Shown: positions 55,021 through 63,843, numbered from the stretch's first letter. The stretch is 64,000 nt of DNA from Pseudomonas gregormendelii (GCF_017114825.1 NZ_JADEVO010000022.1:30566-94565); one strand, 5' to 3'. Numbers and translations are program-made. The notes: generated from the letters alone by a model not told the origin.

Positions 55021-55095
55021 ACCCGGCTCGTTCACGCTTTTTTGACTTTCACTGGTCTAGCTTTCCCACTCCTTTTTGGTGCAGTTGCTAACTCT

Positions 55096-55458
55096 ATGTC
55101 TCCTTTCAAAGGCCAGACCGGCCTCAAACGCATCCTCAACGCTTCGGGTTATTCACTGGATGGGCTGCGCGCGGCCTTCACCGGTGAGGCGGCATTCCGC
55201 CAGTTGGTGCTGCTTAACGTCATTCTGATACCGCTGTCGTTCTTTTTGAATGTCAGCCGGGTGGAACAGGCGTTGTTGATCGCCGTTTGCCTGCTGGCGC
55301 TGATCGTCGAACTGCTCAATTCCGCCGTGGAAGCGGCCATTGACCGCATCTCGCTTGAATTGCACCCGCTGTCCAAGAATGCCAAGGACATGGGCAGCGC
55401 CGCGCAGTTCGTGGCACTGACCATGATCGCGCTGGTCTGGGCAGTCATCCTGCTTTAA
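55096..55458 (+). CDS. dgkA: Diacylglycerol kinase DgkA
   Basis: 120 residues from the ATG at 55096 (MSPFKGQTGLKRILNASGYS). Three membrane helices; the catalytic and metal-binding stretch IVELLNSAVEAAIDRIS lies at about 70-86. It phosphorylates diacylglycerol to phosphatidate, recycling lipid released by membrane-derived glucan and lipopolysaccharide modification. It follows erdR by 75 bases. Its TAA overlaps the stop of the convergent finR gene. Confidence 0.93.
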   Translation: MSPFKGQTGLKRILNASGYSLDGLRAAFTGEAAFRQLVLLNVILIPLSFFLNVSRVEQALLIAVCLLALIVELLNSAVEAAIDRISLELHPLSKNAKDMGSAAQFVALTMIALVWAVILL

Positions 55459-56381
55459 GCAATGGTGGGCAGGACGATCTCGTCGCTGCGCTGGACCCCG
55501 GCGGTGAAGGCGCGGCACAGGTCGAGGAACTCGCGCATCGCCGAGGTCTGGTATTTCTGTTTGTGCCAGATGAAATAGAACTGTCGCGCCAGGTCCAGAT
55601 CCGGGGTTTCCACCGCTACCAGGCTGCCGCGCCGGAATGCATCACGCAGTGCCAGCCTCGAGATGCAGCCAATTCCCAGGCCTGACTCGACCGCGCGCTT
55701 GATCGCTTCGGTGTGTTCCAGTTCCAGACGGATATTCAGCGCACTGCGATGATGTCGCATGGCCTGGTCAAACGTCAGGCGCGTGCCGGAGCCCTGTTCC
55801 CGAAGGATCCAGGCTTCTTGCGACAGCTCGTCCATGCTCGCCGTACCGCGTATGGCCAAAGGATGCTGGGGCGCACAGAACACCACCAATTCATCCTCGA
55901 CCCAGCTCTGCACTTCGATGTCCGGGTGGCTGCAGTCGCCTTCGATTAGACCCAGATCAATTTCATAGTGCGCGACCTGTTGCACGATGTTGGCAGTGTT
56001 CTGCACATGCAGCTTCACCTGGCTTTCAGGATGACGCTGCATGAAGCTGCCAATCAGCAGGGTGGCCAGGTAATTGCCGATGGTCAGGGTGGCGCCGACT
56101 GCCAGGGAGCCGAAACCGGACTTGCCGTTGAGCAGGTCTTCGATTTCCTTGGCCTGGTCGAGCAGGGCCACAGCCTGGGGCAGCAGCTGTTTGCCGAGGG
56201 CATTGAGGCTCAGCCGTTTACCCGCGCGGTCGAACAGCTGGCAGCTGGACTGGCGCTCCAGTTCGGTGATCGAAGTGCTTGCCGCCGATTGTGAGAGGTT
56301 GAGCAGTCCCGCAGCACGGGATACGCTTTCCTGCTGGGCGACAGCGACGAAGACTTGCAGTTGACGGAGAGTAAATCGCAT
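55455..56381 (-). CDS. finR: LysR-family regulator FinR
   Basis: 308 residues from the ATG at 56381 (MRFTLRQLQVFVAVAQQESV); the longer frame to 56456 lacks family support. Helix-turn-helix SRAAGLLNLSQSAASTSITEL at the N-terminus, effector domain after about 90. It is divergent from fpr with 122 bases between starts, the finR-fpr arrangement known in P. putida and P. aeruginosa, where FinR activates fpr under superoxide and iron-related stress. Its last codons overlap dgkA on the other strand. Confidence 0.82.
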   Translation of the reverse strand: MRFTLRQLQVFVAVAQQESVSRAAGLLNLSQSAASTSITELERQSSCQLFDRAGKRLSLNALGKQLLPQAVALLDQAKEIEDLLNGKSGFGSLAVGATLTIGNYLATLLIGSFMQRHPESQVKLHVQNTANIVQQVAHYEIDLGLIEGDCSHPDIEVQSWVEDELVVFCAPQHPLAIRGTASMDELSQEAWILREQGSGTRLTFDQAMRHHRSALNIRLELEHTEAIKRAVESGLGIGCISRLALRDAFRRGSLVAVETPDLDLARQFYFIWHKQKYQTSAMREFLDLCRAFTAGVQRSDEIVLPTIA

Positions 56382-56503
56382 ATCTATATAACCGATAACC
56401 CTTATCTTAATAATCCATTTAACAGATATTGTCGCTGCCATTAGAATGCGATGCAATTGCGCACATCACCGGCGCAGGCAAAATCTCCAGGAGTCCCCCG
56501 TAC

Positions 56504-57283
56504 ATGAGCAACATGAACCACGAGCGTGTCCTCAGTGTTCATCACTGGAACGACACTCTGTTCAGCTTCAAGTGCACCCGCGACCCGGGTCTGCGCTTCG
56601 AGAACGGTCAGTTCGTGATGATCGGCCTGCAACAGCCCAACGGCCGGCCGCTCATGCGCGCTTACTCGATCGCCAGCCCGAACTGGGAAGAGCATCTCGA
56701 GTTCTTCAGCATCAAGGTGCCTGATGGCCCGCTGACTTCCCAGTTGCAGCACCTGAAGGAAGGCGACGAGATCATCATCAGCAAGAAGCCTACCGGCACG
56801 CTGGTACTCGATGATCTGAAACCGGGCAAGCACCTGTACCTGCTCAGCACCGGTACCGGTCTGGCGCCATTCATGAGCGTCATCCAGGATCCGGAAACCT
56901 ACGAGCGTTTCGAGAAAGTGATCCTGTGCCACGGCGTACGTTACGTCAATGAAGTCGCTTACCGCGAATTCATCACCGAGCACTTGCCGCAGAACGAGTT
57001 TTTCGGCGAGGCCCTGCGTGACAAGTTGATCTACTACCCGACCGTGACCCGCGAGCCATTCGAAAACGAAGGTCGCCTGACCGACTTGATGCGCAGCGGC
57101 AAGTTGTTCAGCGATATCGGCCTGCCGCCGATCAACCCGCAGGACGACCGCGCCATGCTGTGCGGCAGCCCGAGCATGCTCGACGAGACCAGCGAAGTGT
57201 TGAACAGCTTCGGCCTGAAGGTTTCGCCGCGGATGCGCGAGCCGGGTGATTACCTGATCGAGCGTGCGTTCGTCGAGAAGTAA
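56504..57283 (+). CDS. fpr: Ferredoxin/flavodoxin-NADP+ reductase
   Basis: 259 residues from the ATG at 56504, which has AGGAG upstream. FAD-binding RAYSIASP at 52-59 and NADP-binding STGTGLAPF from 115, with the C-terminal EPGDYLIERAFVEK as in bacterial subclass I Fpr. It shuttles electrons between NADPH and ferredoxin or flavodoxin and helps in oxidative stress. Likely activated by the divergent FinR. A strong terminator follows. Confidence 0.95.
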   Translation: MSNMNHERVLSVHHWNDTLFSFKCTRDPGLRFENGQFVMIGLQQPNGRPLMRAYSIASPNWEEHLEFFSIKVPDGPLTSQLQHLKEGDEIIISKKPTGTLVLDDLKPGKHLYLLSTGTGLAPFMSVIQDPETYERFEKVILCHGVRYVNEVAYREFITEHLPQNEFFGEALRDKLIYYPTVTREPFENEGRLTDLMRSGKLFSDIGLPPINPQDDRAMLCGSPSMLDETSEVLNSFGLKVSPRMREPGDYLIERAFVEK

Positions 57284-57299
57284 GCCATTCGCATCACTA

Positions 57300-57339
57300 A
57301 AATGCCCCCATAGCCTGCTCAGGCAATGGGGGCATTTTT
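57300..57339 (+). terminator. Intrinsic terminator after fpr
   Basis: AAATGCCCCCAT pairs with ATGGGGGCATTT around a 13-base loop, followed by TT. It starts 17 bases after the fpr stop and is symmetric enough to serve trmO read-through from the other strand. Confidence 0.88.
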
Positions 57340-57356
57340 ATGTCCGACAATTTCAA

Positions 57357-57446
57357 GTAGGAGCTGCCGAAGGCTGCGATCTTTTGCTCTTGAAATTCGG
57401 GAAAGAAGATCAAGGTCAAAAGATCGCGGCCTTCGGCAGCTCCTAC
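57357..57446. repeat. REPIN-like inverted repeat, family B copy 4
   Basis: Arms 57357-57386 and 57417-57446 match the other three family B copies; the right arm has one substitution (G for A at 57428) that still pairs as G-U. It overlaps the 3' end of trmO, whose TAG stop (57443-57445) lies in the arm. Confidence 0.88.
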
Positions 57447-58144
57447 AAGTTGGATGCGGGTATGACTTCGAGCACGCGGATCACGCCCGCCTCGGGGTAA
57501 TGCCAGCGCACATCCACATCCCAGAACTGCGCGCCATATTCCCTCTGTGGTGCAGGTGTCTGGTACGCCGGGCGCGGATCCTGTGCCATACACTGTTCGA
57601 TAAGCTCGACCAGGGGCTCCTCAAGCCGCTGAGCGTGGCCATGGGCCTGCTGCAGCGCCGAATCCACCCACTGCACGGCAATCAGAGGCGGCGCAGCGCT
57701 GGCGATGCTGTTGGAGGCCGTGTCGATGATGTCGGCGTAAGGCACGTAAGGTTTTATGTCGAGAATCGGCGTGCCATCGAGCAAATCGATGCCGGATATC
57801 CACAGGCGATCGGCTTCGACCTTGTCCAGCTTGACCACTGACTGGCCAATGCCATTGGGTCGATGCGTCGCGCGCGTGGCGAAAACCCCCATGGATTTGT
57901 TGCCGCCCAGACGAGGCGGGCGGACTTTCAGCCGTGGCTTGTCTTCCAGCGCCTGGTGGAACAGGAACAGCAGCCACACGTGGCTGACCTGCTCCAGGCC
58001 CTGCACGGCCTCACCCTGATCGAATGGCGCCACCAACTCCAATACGCCGCGTGCGGCAGGAGCCAGTTGCGGTTGGCGCGGGATGGCGAACTTCTCCTTG
58101 AAGCAGGAGCGCACGAAACCAATAGGGGAAACGCTGTAGGTCAT
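57443..58144 (-). CDS. trmO: tRNA (N6-threonylcarbamoyladenosine37-N6)-methyltransferase TrmO
   Basis: 233 residues. TsaA/TrmO beta-barrel domain: VSPIGFVRSCFKEKFAIPRQ at the N-terminus, VSHVWLLFLFH, then FATRATHRPNGIGQSVV and LDGTPILDIKPYVPYAD, the family signatures. It N6-methylates t6A37 in tRNA-Thr. The C-terminus ends in a REP arm that supplies the stop codon. t6A is also the substrate of TcdA at the other end of this window. Confidence 0.92.
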   Translation of the reverse strand: MTYSVSPIGFVRSCFKEKFAIPRQPQLAPAARGVLELVAPFDQGEAVQGLEQVSHVWLLFLFHQALEDKPRLKVRPPRLGGNKSMGVFATRATHRPNGIGQSVVKLDKVEADRLWISGIDLLDGTPILDIKPYVPYADIIDTASNSIASAAPPLIAVQWVDSALQQAHGHAQRLEEPLVELIEQCMAQDPRPAYQTPAPQREYGAQFWDVDVRWHYPEAGVIRVLEVIPASNL

Positions 58145-58222
58145 GGGGTGGGGTCGAGGCGGGAATGGGTGGGCATGATAACCCGATCAACCGTTTAACC
58201 GGTGGCGCCAGGCAGTTCGTCA

Positions 58223-58272
58223 TCGCCGGCAAGCCTTGCTCCCACAGAACCTGTGGGAGCGGGCGAGCAAGC
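58223..58272. repeat. REP pair with short loop
   Basis: TCGCCGGCAAGCCTTGCTCC plus CACA pairs imperfectly with TGTGGGAGCGGGCGAGCAAG plus C around GAACC. It is related to family A (TGGGAGCGAGC-type arms). It lies between trmO and the DUF1456 gene. Confidence 0.75.
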
Positions 58273-58290
58273 TTTGCTCCCGCCTTGCAA

Positions 58291-58761
58291 TTATTGCGGG
58301 CGCACGCGCAGGGTCAGGCCCTTGAGGAAGTTGCGCAGCAACTGGTCGCCGCACGGGCGGTAGTTGGTGTGGCCGAACTTGCGGAACAGTGCGCTCAGCT
58401 CAGGCTTGGACACCGGGAACTCGGCAGCCTTGAGGATGGCGTGCATGTCGTCTTCTTTCAGTTCGAAGGCCACGCGCAGTTTCTTCAGGATGATGTTGTT
58501 GGTGACCGGCGTTTCGATCGGCTGTGGCGGACGGCTTTCGTCTTTACCGCGCTTGAAGATCACCAGGCCATCGAGGAAATGCGCCATGACTTCATCCGGG
58601 CAACGAACGAAGCCTTCTTCGTCTTCCTCTTTCTTGTCCAGATAAGTCAGCAGATCTTCCAGGCTCACGTCCATGCCGCCGAGCTTGATGATCTCGATGA
58701 CTTTCTTGTCGCTGATGTCGAGCATGTAGCGCACGCTGCGCAGTACGTCGTTGTGGATCAT
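58291..58761 (-). CDS. DUF1456-family protein (YehS-like)
   Basis: 156 residues. Two related halves: NDVLRSVRYMLDISDKKVIEI (1-66) and NNIILKKLRVAFELKEDDMHAI (about 87-150), each ending in a loop with a lone-gene look (MAHFLDGLVIFKRG and LLRNFLKGLTLRVR). This duplicated helical pattern is DUF1456/YehS. Function unknown. AGGA precedes the ATG. It is 74 bases downstream of the RsuA/RluF-like gene on the same strand, so the two may be co-transcribed. Confidence 0.85.
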   Translation of the reverse strand: MIHNDVLRSVRYMLDISDKKVIEIIKLGGMDVSLEDLLTYLDKKEEDEEGFVRCPDEVMAHFLDGLVIFKRGKDESRPPQPIETPVTNNIILKKLRVAFELKEDDMHAILKAAEFPVSKPELSALFRKFGHTNYRPCGDQLLRNFLKGLTLRVRPQ

Positions 58762-58835
58762 GGTGTGCAGTCCTGATATTCAGCAGTGGGCGCCGCTCAA
58801 ATCGCGGCGCCGAAATGTAGGGCGGCGTGAAAAGC

Positions 58836-59546
58836 CTAGAACTTCTCTTTGCCGGACAGGTAGCGCCATTGCCCCAATGGCACTTTGCCAATGGACACTC
58901 CGCCGATGCGGATGCGACGGATGGCAACGACCTTCAGGCCAACGGCCTGGCAGAACATGGCGATCACGCCTGGTTGTGGATTTTTCATCGCAAACCGCAG
59001 GCGATTCTCGTTCTGCCAGCTGGCCTTCACCGGCGGCAGCTCCTTACCTTTGTAGGTCAGGCCGTGGTTGAGGCGGTTCAGGCCGTGAGCAACCATGTCG
59101 CCTTCAACCTCGACCACATACTCTTGCTCGATCTTGGCGGAGTCGGCCGTCAGCTTGCGCAGGATTTTCCAGTCCTGGGTGAACACCAGCAGGCCGCTGG
59201 CATTGGCCTGCAGGTCGGTGCTGGCGGTCAGGCGCAGGAAGTGGCCCTTGAGCGGGCGTTTGCTGAAGCGGTGTTCTTCGCTCAGGGTCTCGGCGCTGAT
59301 GGTGCCCATGGCCGTTTCCGCGTCCATGCCCGCCGGGACGTTGAACAGAATGGTCACCGGCTCCGGCGCAGTGGCCTTGGCTTCGGGGTCGAGCTCGACT
59401 TTCTGGGTGTCGACCTTGAATTGCGGCTCGTCGATGACTTCACCGTCCACGGTGACCCAGCCGCCCTCGATGAACAGCTCAGCCTCCCGACGGGAGCAGC
59501 CGACGAGTTCGATGAGGCGTTTGGAGAGACGAATCGGGTCAGTCAT
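58836..59546 (-). CDS. RsuA/RluF-family rRNA pseudouridine synthase homologue, probably catalytically inactive
   Basis: 236 residues from the ATG at 59546 (MTDPIRLSKRLIELVGCSRR); a longer frame to 59627 lacks support. N-terminal S4 RNA-binding domain (about 5-55, SRREAELFIEGGWVTVDG) and a pseudouridine synthase domain. The family motif G-R-L-D-x-x-T/S-x-G-L, whose Asp is the catalytic nucleophile, reads T-D-L-Q-A-N-A-S-G-L here (110-119): Gln113 replaces the Asp. The second motif K-x-Y is QEY. Later blocks, IEQEYVVEVEG and FCQAVGLKVVAIRRIRIGGV, are well preserved. It resembles RluF most, but activity is doubtful; an RNA-binding role is an inference. Confidence 0.8.
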   Translation of the reverse strand: MTDPIRLSKRLIELVGCSRREAELFIEGGWVTVDGEVIDEPQFKVDTQKVELDPEAKATAPEPVTILFNVPAGMDAETAMGTISAETLSEEHRFSKRPLKGHFLRLTASTDLQANASGLLVFTQDWKILRKLTADSAKIEQEYVVEVEGDMVAHGLNRLNHGLTYKGKELPPVKASWQNENRLRFAMKNPQPGVIAMFCQAVGLKVVAIRRIRIGGVSIGKVPLGQWRYLSGKEKF

Positions 59547-59634
59547 GACAGGGCCGTAACAAAAAAGGGGTGGGCATTGTACCTGCTGGGCGCCGGTTAA
59601 TCGCGGGTCCATTTCAATACGGTTCAATTTCCCT

Positions 59635-59719
59635 TGGGAGCTGGCTTGCCAGCGATTGCATCACCTCGGTCCATCTGACACATCGCAGCGCCTGCATCGC
59701 TGGCAAGCCAGCTCCCACA
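59635..59719. repeat. REPIN-like inverted repeat, family C
   Basis: Left arm TGGGAGCTGGCTTGCCAGCG from 59635 and right arm CGCTGGCAAGCCAGCTCCCA ending at 59718-59719 are complementary; the centre is about 45 bases. A related single arm overlaps the csdE stop at 354-378. Confidence 0.88.
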
Positions 59720-59733
59720 GGAATTTTATGGCG

Positions 59734-60207
59734 TCAGGCATGTTGTGAGCGTTGCTGGTCTTGGCGCAAGCGCATATGCAGTAACGGATAAGGCTGCCCC
59801 ATCCCGTCATGCTCGGTGCGACCGACGACCTCGAAGCCCTGCTTGAAATAGAACCCCAGCGCCTGCGGGTTCTGTTCGTTGACGTCCAGTTCATAGGCGT
59901 TCAGGTGTTCCATGGCATAACGCAACAACTGCTTGCCCAGGCCCTGGCCGCGGTGAACCGGGTCGATGAAGAGCATTTCGATCTTGCCCCCGGCGACCCC
60001 GGCAAACCCGGTGATGCGCTGCTGGGCGTCCTTGGTGCAGATCAGCATGACTGCATCCAGGTAGCGGGTCAGCACCAGGTTCTTCAGCAGTTCGATGTAG
60101 CTTTGCGGCAGAAAGTCATGGGTGGCGCGCACCGAGTCTTCCCAGACCTTTGTGAGTTCTGTGTAGTCACTGAGTTTCGGTGTATGAATGACCGAATGAT
60201 GGCGCAT
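59734..60207 (-). CDS. GNAT-family N-acetyltransferase
   Basis: 157 residues. The acetyl-CoA binding motif is HRGQGLGKQLLRYAMEH (about 91-107), and the C-terminal LDVNEQNPQALGFYFKQGFEVVGRTE is typical of GNAT proteins of the YjaB/ElaA-like group. The substrate cannot be inferred. It is a single minus-strand gene, separated from rimO by a terminator. Confidence 0.88.
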   Translation of the reverse strand: MRHHSVIHTPKLSDYTELTKVWEDSVRATHDFLPQSYIELLKNLVLTRYLDAVMLICTKDAQQRITGFAGVAGGKIEMLFIDPVHRGQGLGKQLLRYAMEHLNAYELDVNEQNPQALGFYFKQGFEVVGRTEHDGMGQPYPLLHMRLRQDQQRSQHA

Positions 60208-60266
60208 GGCCTGTTGCCTCTTGCGGAGTAAACGTAACGAATCCTTTCATCACAAACGATAGACGT

Positions 60267-60304
60267 AAAAAAGCCCCGCATCTCGTCACAAGAGCAGGGC
60301 TTTT
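60267..60304 (-). terminator. Terminator after rimO
   Basis: AAAAGCCC (60269-60276) pairs with GGGCTTTT (60297-60304), with two more inner pairs. On the minus strand the stem is followed by a T-run (six A residues on the plus strand), so it ends rimO transcription before the acetyltransferase gene. Confidence 0.85.
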
Positions 60305-60316
60305 ACATCTTTCGCT

Positions 60317-61654
60317 TTAGATCTGTTCAGCCCACAGGTCGTATTCGTCGGCGTCGGTCACTTTGCACCAGACCTTGTCGCCCGGCTTCAGGTTGCTGCC
60401 GTTGTCGATGAATACGTTGCCGTCGATTTCCGGGGCATCGAAGAAACAGCGACCGACGGCGCCTTGCTCGTCGACTTCATCGACCAGTACTTCGATTTCG
60501 CGGCCGACGCGCATTTGCAGGCGAGCCGAGCTGATGGCTTGCTGATGCGCCATGAAGCGGTCCCAACGATCCTGCTTGATGTCGTCGGGCACGATCTCCA
60601 GGTCCATGTCGTTGGCCGGAGCGCCGTCGACCGGCGAGTACTGGAAGCAGCCAACGCGATCGAGCTGGGCTTCTGTCAGCCAGTTCAGCAGGTACTGGAA
60701 GTCTTCTTCGGTTTCGCCAGGGAAGCCGACGATGAAGGTCGAGCGGATGATCAGGTCCGGGCAGATCTCGCGCCAGTTCTTGATGCGCGCCAGGGTCTTG
60801 TCTTCGAAGGCCGGGCGTTTCATCGACTTCAGGACTTTCGGGCTGGCGTGCTGGAACGGGATGTCCAGGTACGGCAGGATTTTCCCGGCGGCCATCAGCG
60901 GAATCAGCTCGTCGACGTGCGGGTATGGGTAAACGTAGTGCAGGCGGACCCACACGCCCATGGAGCCGAGGGCTTCGCACAGTTCGGTCATGCGGGTCTT
61001 GACCGGGGCGCCGTTCCAGAAACCGGTGCGGTACTTCACGTCGACGCCGTAGGCGCTGGTGTCTTGCGAGATCACCAGCAGCTCCTTGACGCCGGCCTTG
61101 ACCAGCCGCTGGGCTTCGTCGAGCACATCACCGATGGGACGGCTGACCAGCTTGCCGCGCATCGACGGGATGATGCAGAAGCTGCAGCTGTGATTGCAGC
61201 CTTCGGAAATCTTCAGGTAGGCGTAGTGGCGCGGGGTCAGTTTGATCCCTTGTGGCGGCACCAGGTCGATCAGCGGGTTGTGGTCCTGGCGCGGCGGCAC
61301 GGCGTCGTGCACGGCGTTGACCACTTGTTCGTACTGCTGTGGACCGGTCACCGACAGCACGCTTGGGTGAATACTGCGAATGTTGCCTTCTTCGACGCCC
61401 ATGCAGCCGGTCACGATAACCTTGCCGTTTTCCTTGATGGCTTCGCCAATCACTTCCAGGGATTCGGCCTTGGCCGAGTCAATGAAGCCACAGGTGTTGA
61501 CCACCACCACGTCGGCGTCCTGATAAGTGGACACCACGTCATAACCTTCCATGCGCAGCTGGGTAAGGATGCGCTCGGAGTCGACCAATGCTTTGGGGCA
61601 ACCCAGGGATACGAAGCCAACTTTTGGATTGGCCGGCGCAGGAGTGGTGGACAT
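60317..61654 (-). CDS. rimO: Ribosomal protein uS12 methylthiotransferase RimO
   Basis: 445 residues from the ATG at 61654, with GAGG upstream; the frame to 61732 is not family-like. N-terminal UPF0004 domain binds the auxiliary Fe-S cluster (Cys19 in SLGCPKALVDSE, then VVVNTCGF and IVTGCMG); the radical-SAM domain has CNHSCSFC; the C-terminal TRAM domain (about 375-445) binds the substrate. It methylthiolates the beta carbon of Asp89 of ribosomal protein S12. It is divergent from kup, with 287 bases between starts. Confidence 0.96.
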   Translation of the reverse strand: MSTTPAPANPKVGFVSLGCPKALVDSERILTQLRMEGYDVVSTYQDADVVVVNTCGFIDSAKAESLEVIGEAIKENGKVIVTGCMGVEEGNIRSIHPSVLSVTGPQQYEQVVNAVHDAVPPRQDHNPLIDLVPPQGIKLTPRHYAYLKISEGCNHSCSFCIIPSMRGKLVSRPIGDVLDEAQRLVKAGVKELLVISQDTSAYGVDVKYRTGFWNGAPVKTRMTELCEALGSMGVWVRLHYVYPYPHVDELIPLMAAGKILPYLDIPFQHASPKVLKSMKRPAFEDKTLARIKNWREICPDLIIRSTFIVGFPGETEEDFQYLLNWLTEAQLDRVGCFQYSPVDGAPANDMDLEIVPDDIKQDRWDRFMAHQQAISSARLQMRVGREIEVLVDEVDEQGAVGRCFFDAPEIDGNVFIDNGSNLKPGDKVWCKVTDADEYDLWAEQI

Positions 61655-61941
61655 GTCTAACCTCGGTATTTGTGACGACTGCGCCCGGTAGGGCGAGGCG
61701 GCTGACGGACGCTTTGTGGCGTCTCTGATCAAAAAGTGCGCAATTCTAGCGATGGGACGCGCGCTTGACCAGCTTTATGCAGGGAAATGCGACGAGTGCT
61801 GCGCTATGCTTCGCGCCTTGATGCTTTACCGATTACTTACAGTCAAGAAAACGTCTGTAACGTGAAGTAAAACAGCGCATGCTCAGGGCAGAGCATAGTG
61901 CTTCTTATCAGTAGTCCAGGTCTGAGTAGCAGGAGTTTTGG

Positions 61942-63843
61942 ATGGGGCAGGCAAGTAGTCAGGCGGCGGGCGCCGAGCATTCGGCAGCAAAGCCGATCGG
62001 CATGCTGGTCGCGGCGGTCGGGGTGGTTTACGGCGATATCGGCACGAGTCCGCTGTACACCCTTAAAGAAGTGTTCTCCGGTGGCTATGGTGTGCCGGTC
62101 AACCACGACGGGGTGTTGGGCATCCTGGCGCTGATTTTCTGGTCGCTGATCTGGGTGGTCTCGATCAAATACATGATGTTCGTGCTGCGCGCCGACAACC
62201 AGGGCGAGGGCGGGATCATGGCGCTGACGGCCCTGGCCCGGCGCGCCGCAGCCGGGCATGCCAGGTTGCGCAGCCTGTTGGTGGTCTGTGGCCTGATCGG
62301 CGCGGCGCTGTTCTACGGCGACAGCATGATCACCCCGGCGATTTCCGTGCTGTCGGCGATCGAAGGCCTTGGGCTGGCTTTCGACGGCATCGACCACTGG
62401 GTGGTGCCGCTGTCATTGGTAGTGCTGGTGGGGTTGTTCCTGATTCAGCGGCACGGTACGGCGCGCATCGGCATTCTGTTCGGGCCGATCATGGTCACCT
62501 GGTTCCTGGTGCTCGGCGCCCTGGGTGTCCACGGCATCTTGCAGCACCCCGAAGTGCTGCAGGCAATGAACCCGGTGTGGGGCGTGCGCTTCTTTATCGT
62601 GCATCCGGGCATGGGCGTGGCGATCCTCGGTGCCGTGGTACTGGCCTTGACCGGTGCCGAAGCCTTGTACGCCGACATGGGGCATTTTGGTCGCAAGCCT
62701 ATCGCCCGCGCCTGGTTCATCCTGGTGTTGCCGGCTTTGGTGCTGAACTACTTCGGCCAGGGTGCCTTGCTGCTTGGCTATCCTGAAGCCGCTCGCAACC
62801 CTTTCTATCTACTGGCGCCAAGCTGGGCGTTGATCCCGTTAGTGGGCTTGTCGACCCTGGCCACCGTAATCGCTTCCCAGGCAGTGATTTCCGGCGCGTT
62901 CTCCCTGACCCGCCAGGCGATCCAGCTGGGTTACATCCCGCGCATGCACATCCAGCACACCTCCAGCGCCGAACAGGGCCAGATCTACATCGGCGCTGTG
63001 AACTGGTCGTTGATGGTCGGCGTGATCCTGCTGGTGCTTGGCTTTGAGTCCTCTGGTGCGCTGGCCTCGGCATATGGCGTGGCCGTAACCGGCACCATGT
63101 TGATGACGACCATTCTGGTGGCGGCGGTGATTCTGCTGCTGTGGAAATGGCCGCCGGTGCTCGCCGTGCCGCTGTTGTTTGGCTTCCTCCTGGTGGATGG
63201 TCTGTACTTCGCGGCCAACGTGCCGAAAATCGTCCAGGGCGGGGCGTTCCCGGTCATTGCCGGTATCGCCCTGTTCGTGCTGATGACCACCTGGAAGCGC
63301 GGCAAGCAGTTGCTGGTGGAGCGCTTGGACGAGGGCGGCCTGCCGCTGCCGATCTTTATCAGCAGCATCAGCGTGCAGCCACCGCACCGGGTCCAGGGCA
63401 CGGCCGTGTTCCTGACGGCCCGCCCGGACGCCGTACCCCATGCGCTATTGCACAACCTGCTGCACAACCAGGTGCTGCATGAGCAAGTGGTGCTGCTGAC
63501 CGTGGTCTACGAGGATATCCCGCGGGTGCCGCCGAGCAGACGCTTTGAGGTGGAGTCCCACGGTGAGGGGTTCTTCCGGGTCATCCTGCACTTTGGCTTC
63601 GTCGACGAGCCGGACGTGCCGCAAGCGCTGAAGCTGTGCCATCTCGATGACCTCGACTTCAGCCCGATGCGTACCACTTACTTCCTCAGCCGCGAGACGG
63701 TGATCGCCTCCAAACTCGAAGGCATGGCCCGCTGGCGCGAGGCGCTGTTCGCATTCATGTTGCAGAACGCCAATGGCAATTTGCGGTTTTTCAATCTGCC
63801 GTTGAATCGGGTGATTGAGTTGGGGACGCAGGTGGAGATGTAA
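61942..63843 (+). CDS. kup: Low-affinity potassium transporter Kup (Trk D)
   Basis: 633 residues. About 12 membrane segments in the first 430 residues, with the family signature GVVYGDIGTSPLYTLKEVF at the N-terminus and ADNQGEGGIMALTAL after the second segment; a hydrophilic C-terminal domain follows. Proton-coupled K+ uptake at the inner membrane. AGGAG lies six bases before the ATG. The leader has a hairpin ATGCTC/GAGCAT (61879-61896). An IS element begins about 30 bases after its stop. Confidence 0.96.
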   Translation: MGQASSQAAGAEHSAAKPIGMLVAAVGVVYGDIGTSPLYTLKEVFSGGYGVPVNHDGVLGILALIFWSLIWVVSIKYMMFVLRADNQGEGGIMALTALARRAAAGHARLRSLLVVCGLIGAALFYGDSMITPAISVLSAIEGLGLAFDGIDHWVVPLSLVVLVGLFLIQRHGTARIGILFGPIMVTWFLVLGALGVHGILQHPEVLQAMNPVWGVRFFIVHPGMGVAILGAVVLALTGAEALYADMGHFGRKPIARAWFILVLPALVLNYFGQGALLLGYPEAARNPFYLLAPSWALIPLVGLSTLATVIASQAVISGAFSLTRQAIQLGYIPRMHIQHTSSAEQGQIYIGAVNWSLMVGVILLVLGFESSGALASAYGVAVTGTMLMTTILVAAVILLLWKWPPVLAVPLLFGFLLVDGLYFAANVPKIVQGGAFPVIAGIALFVLMTTWKRGKQLLVERLDEGGLPLPIFISSISVQPPHRVQGTAVFLTARPDAVPHALLHNLLHNQVLHEQVVLLTVVYEDIPRVPPSRRFEVESHGEGFFRVILHFGFVDEPDVPQALKLCHLDDLDFSPMRTTYFLSRETVIASKLEGMARWREALFAFMLQNANGNLRFFNLPLNRVIELGTQVEM

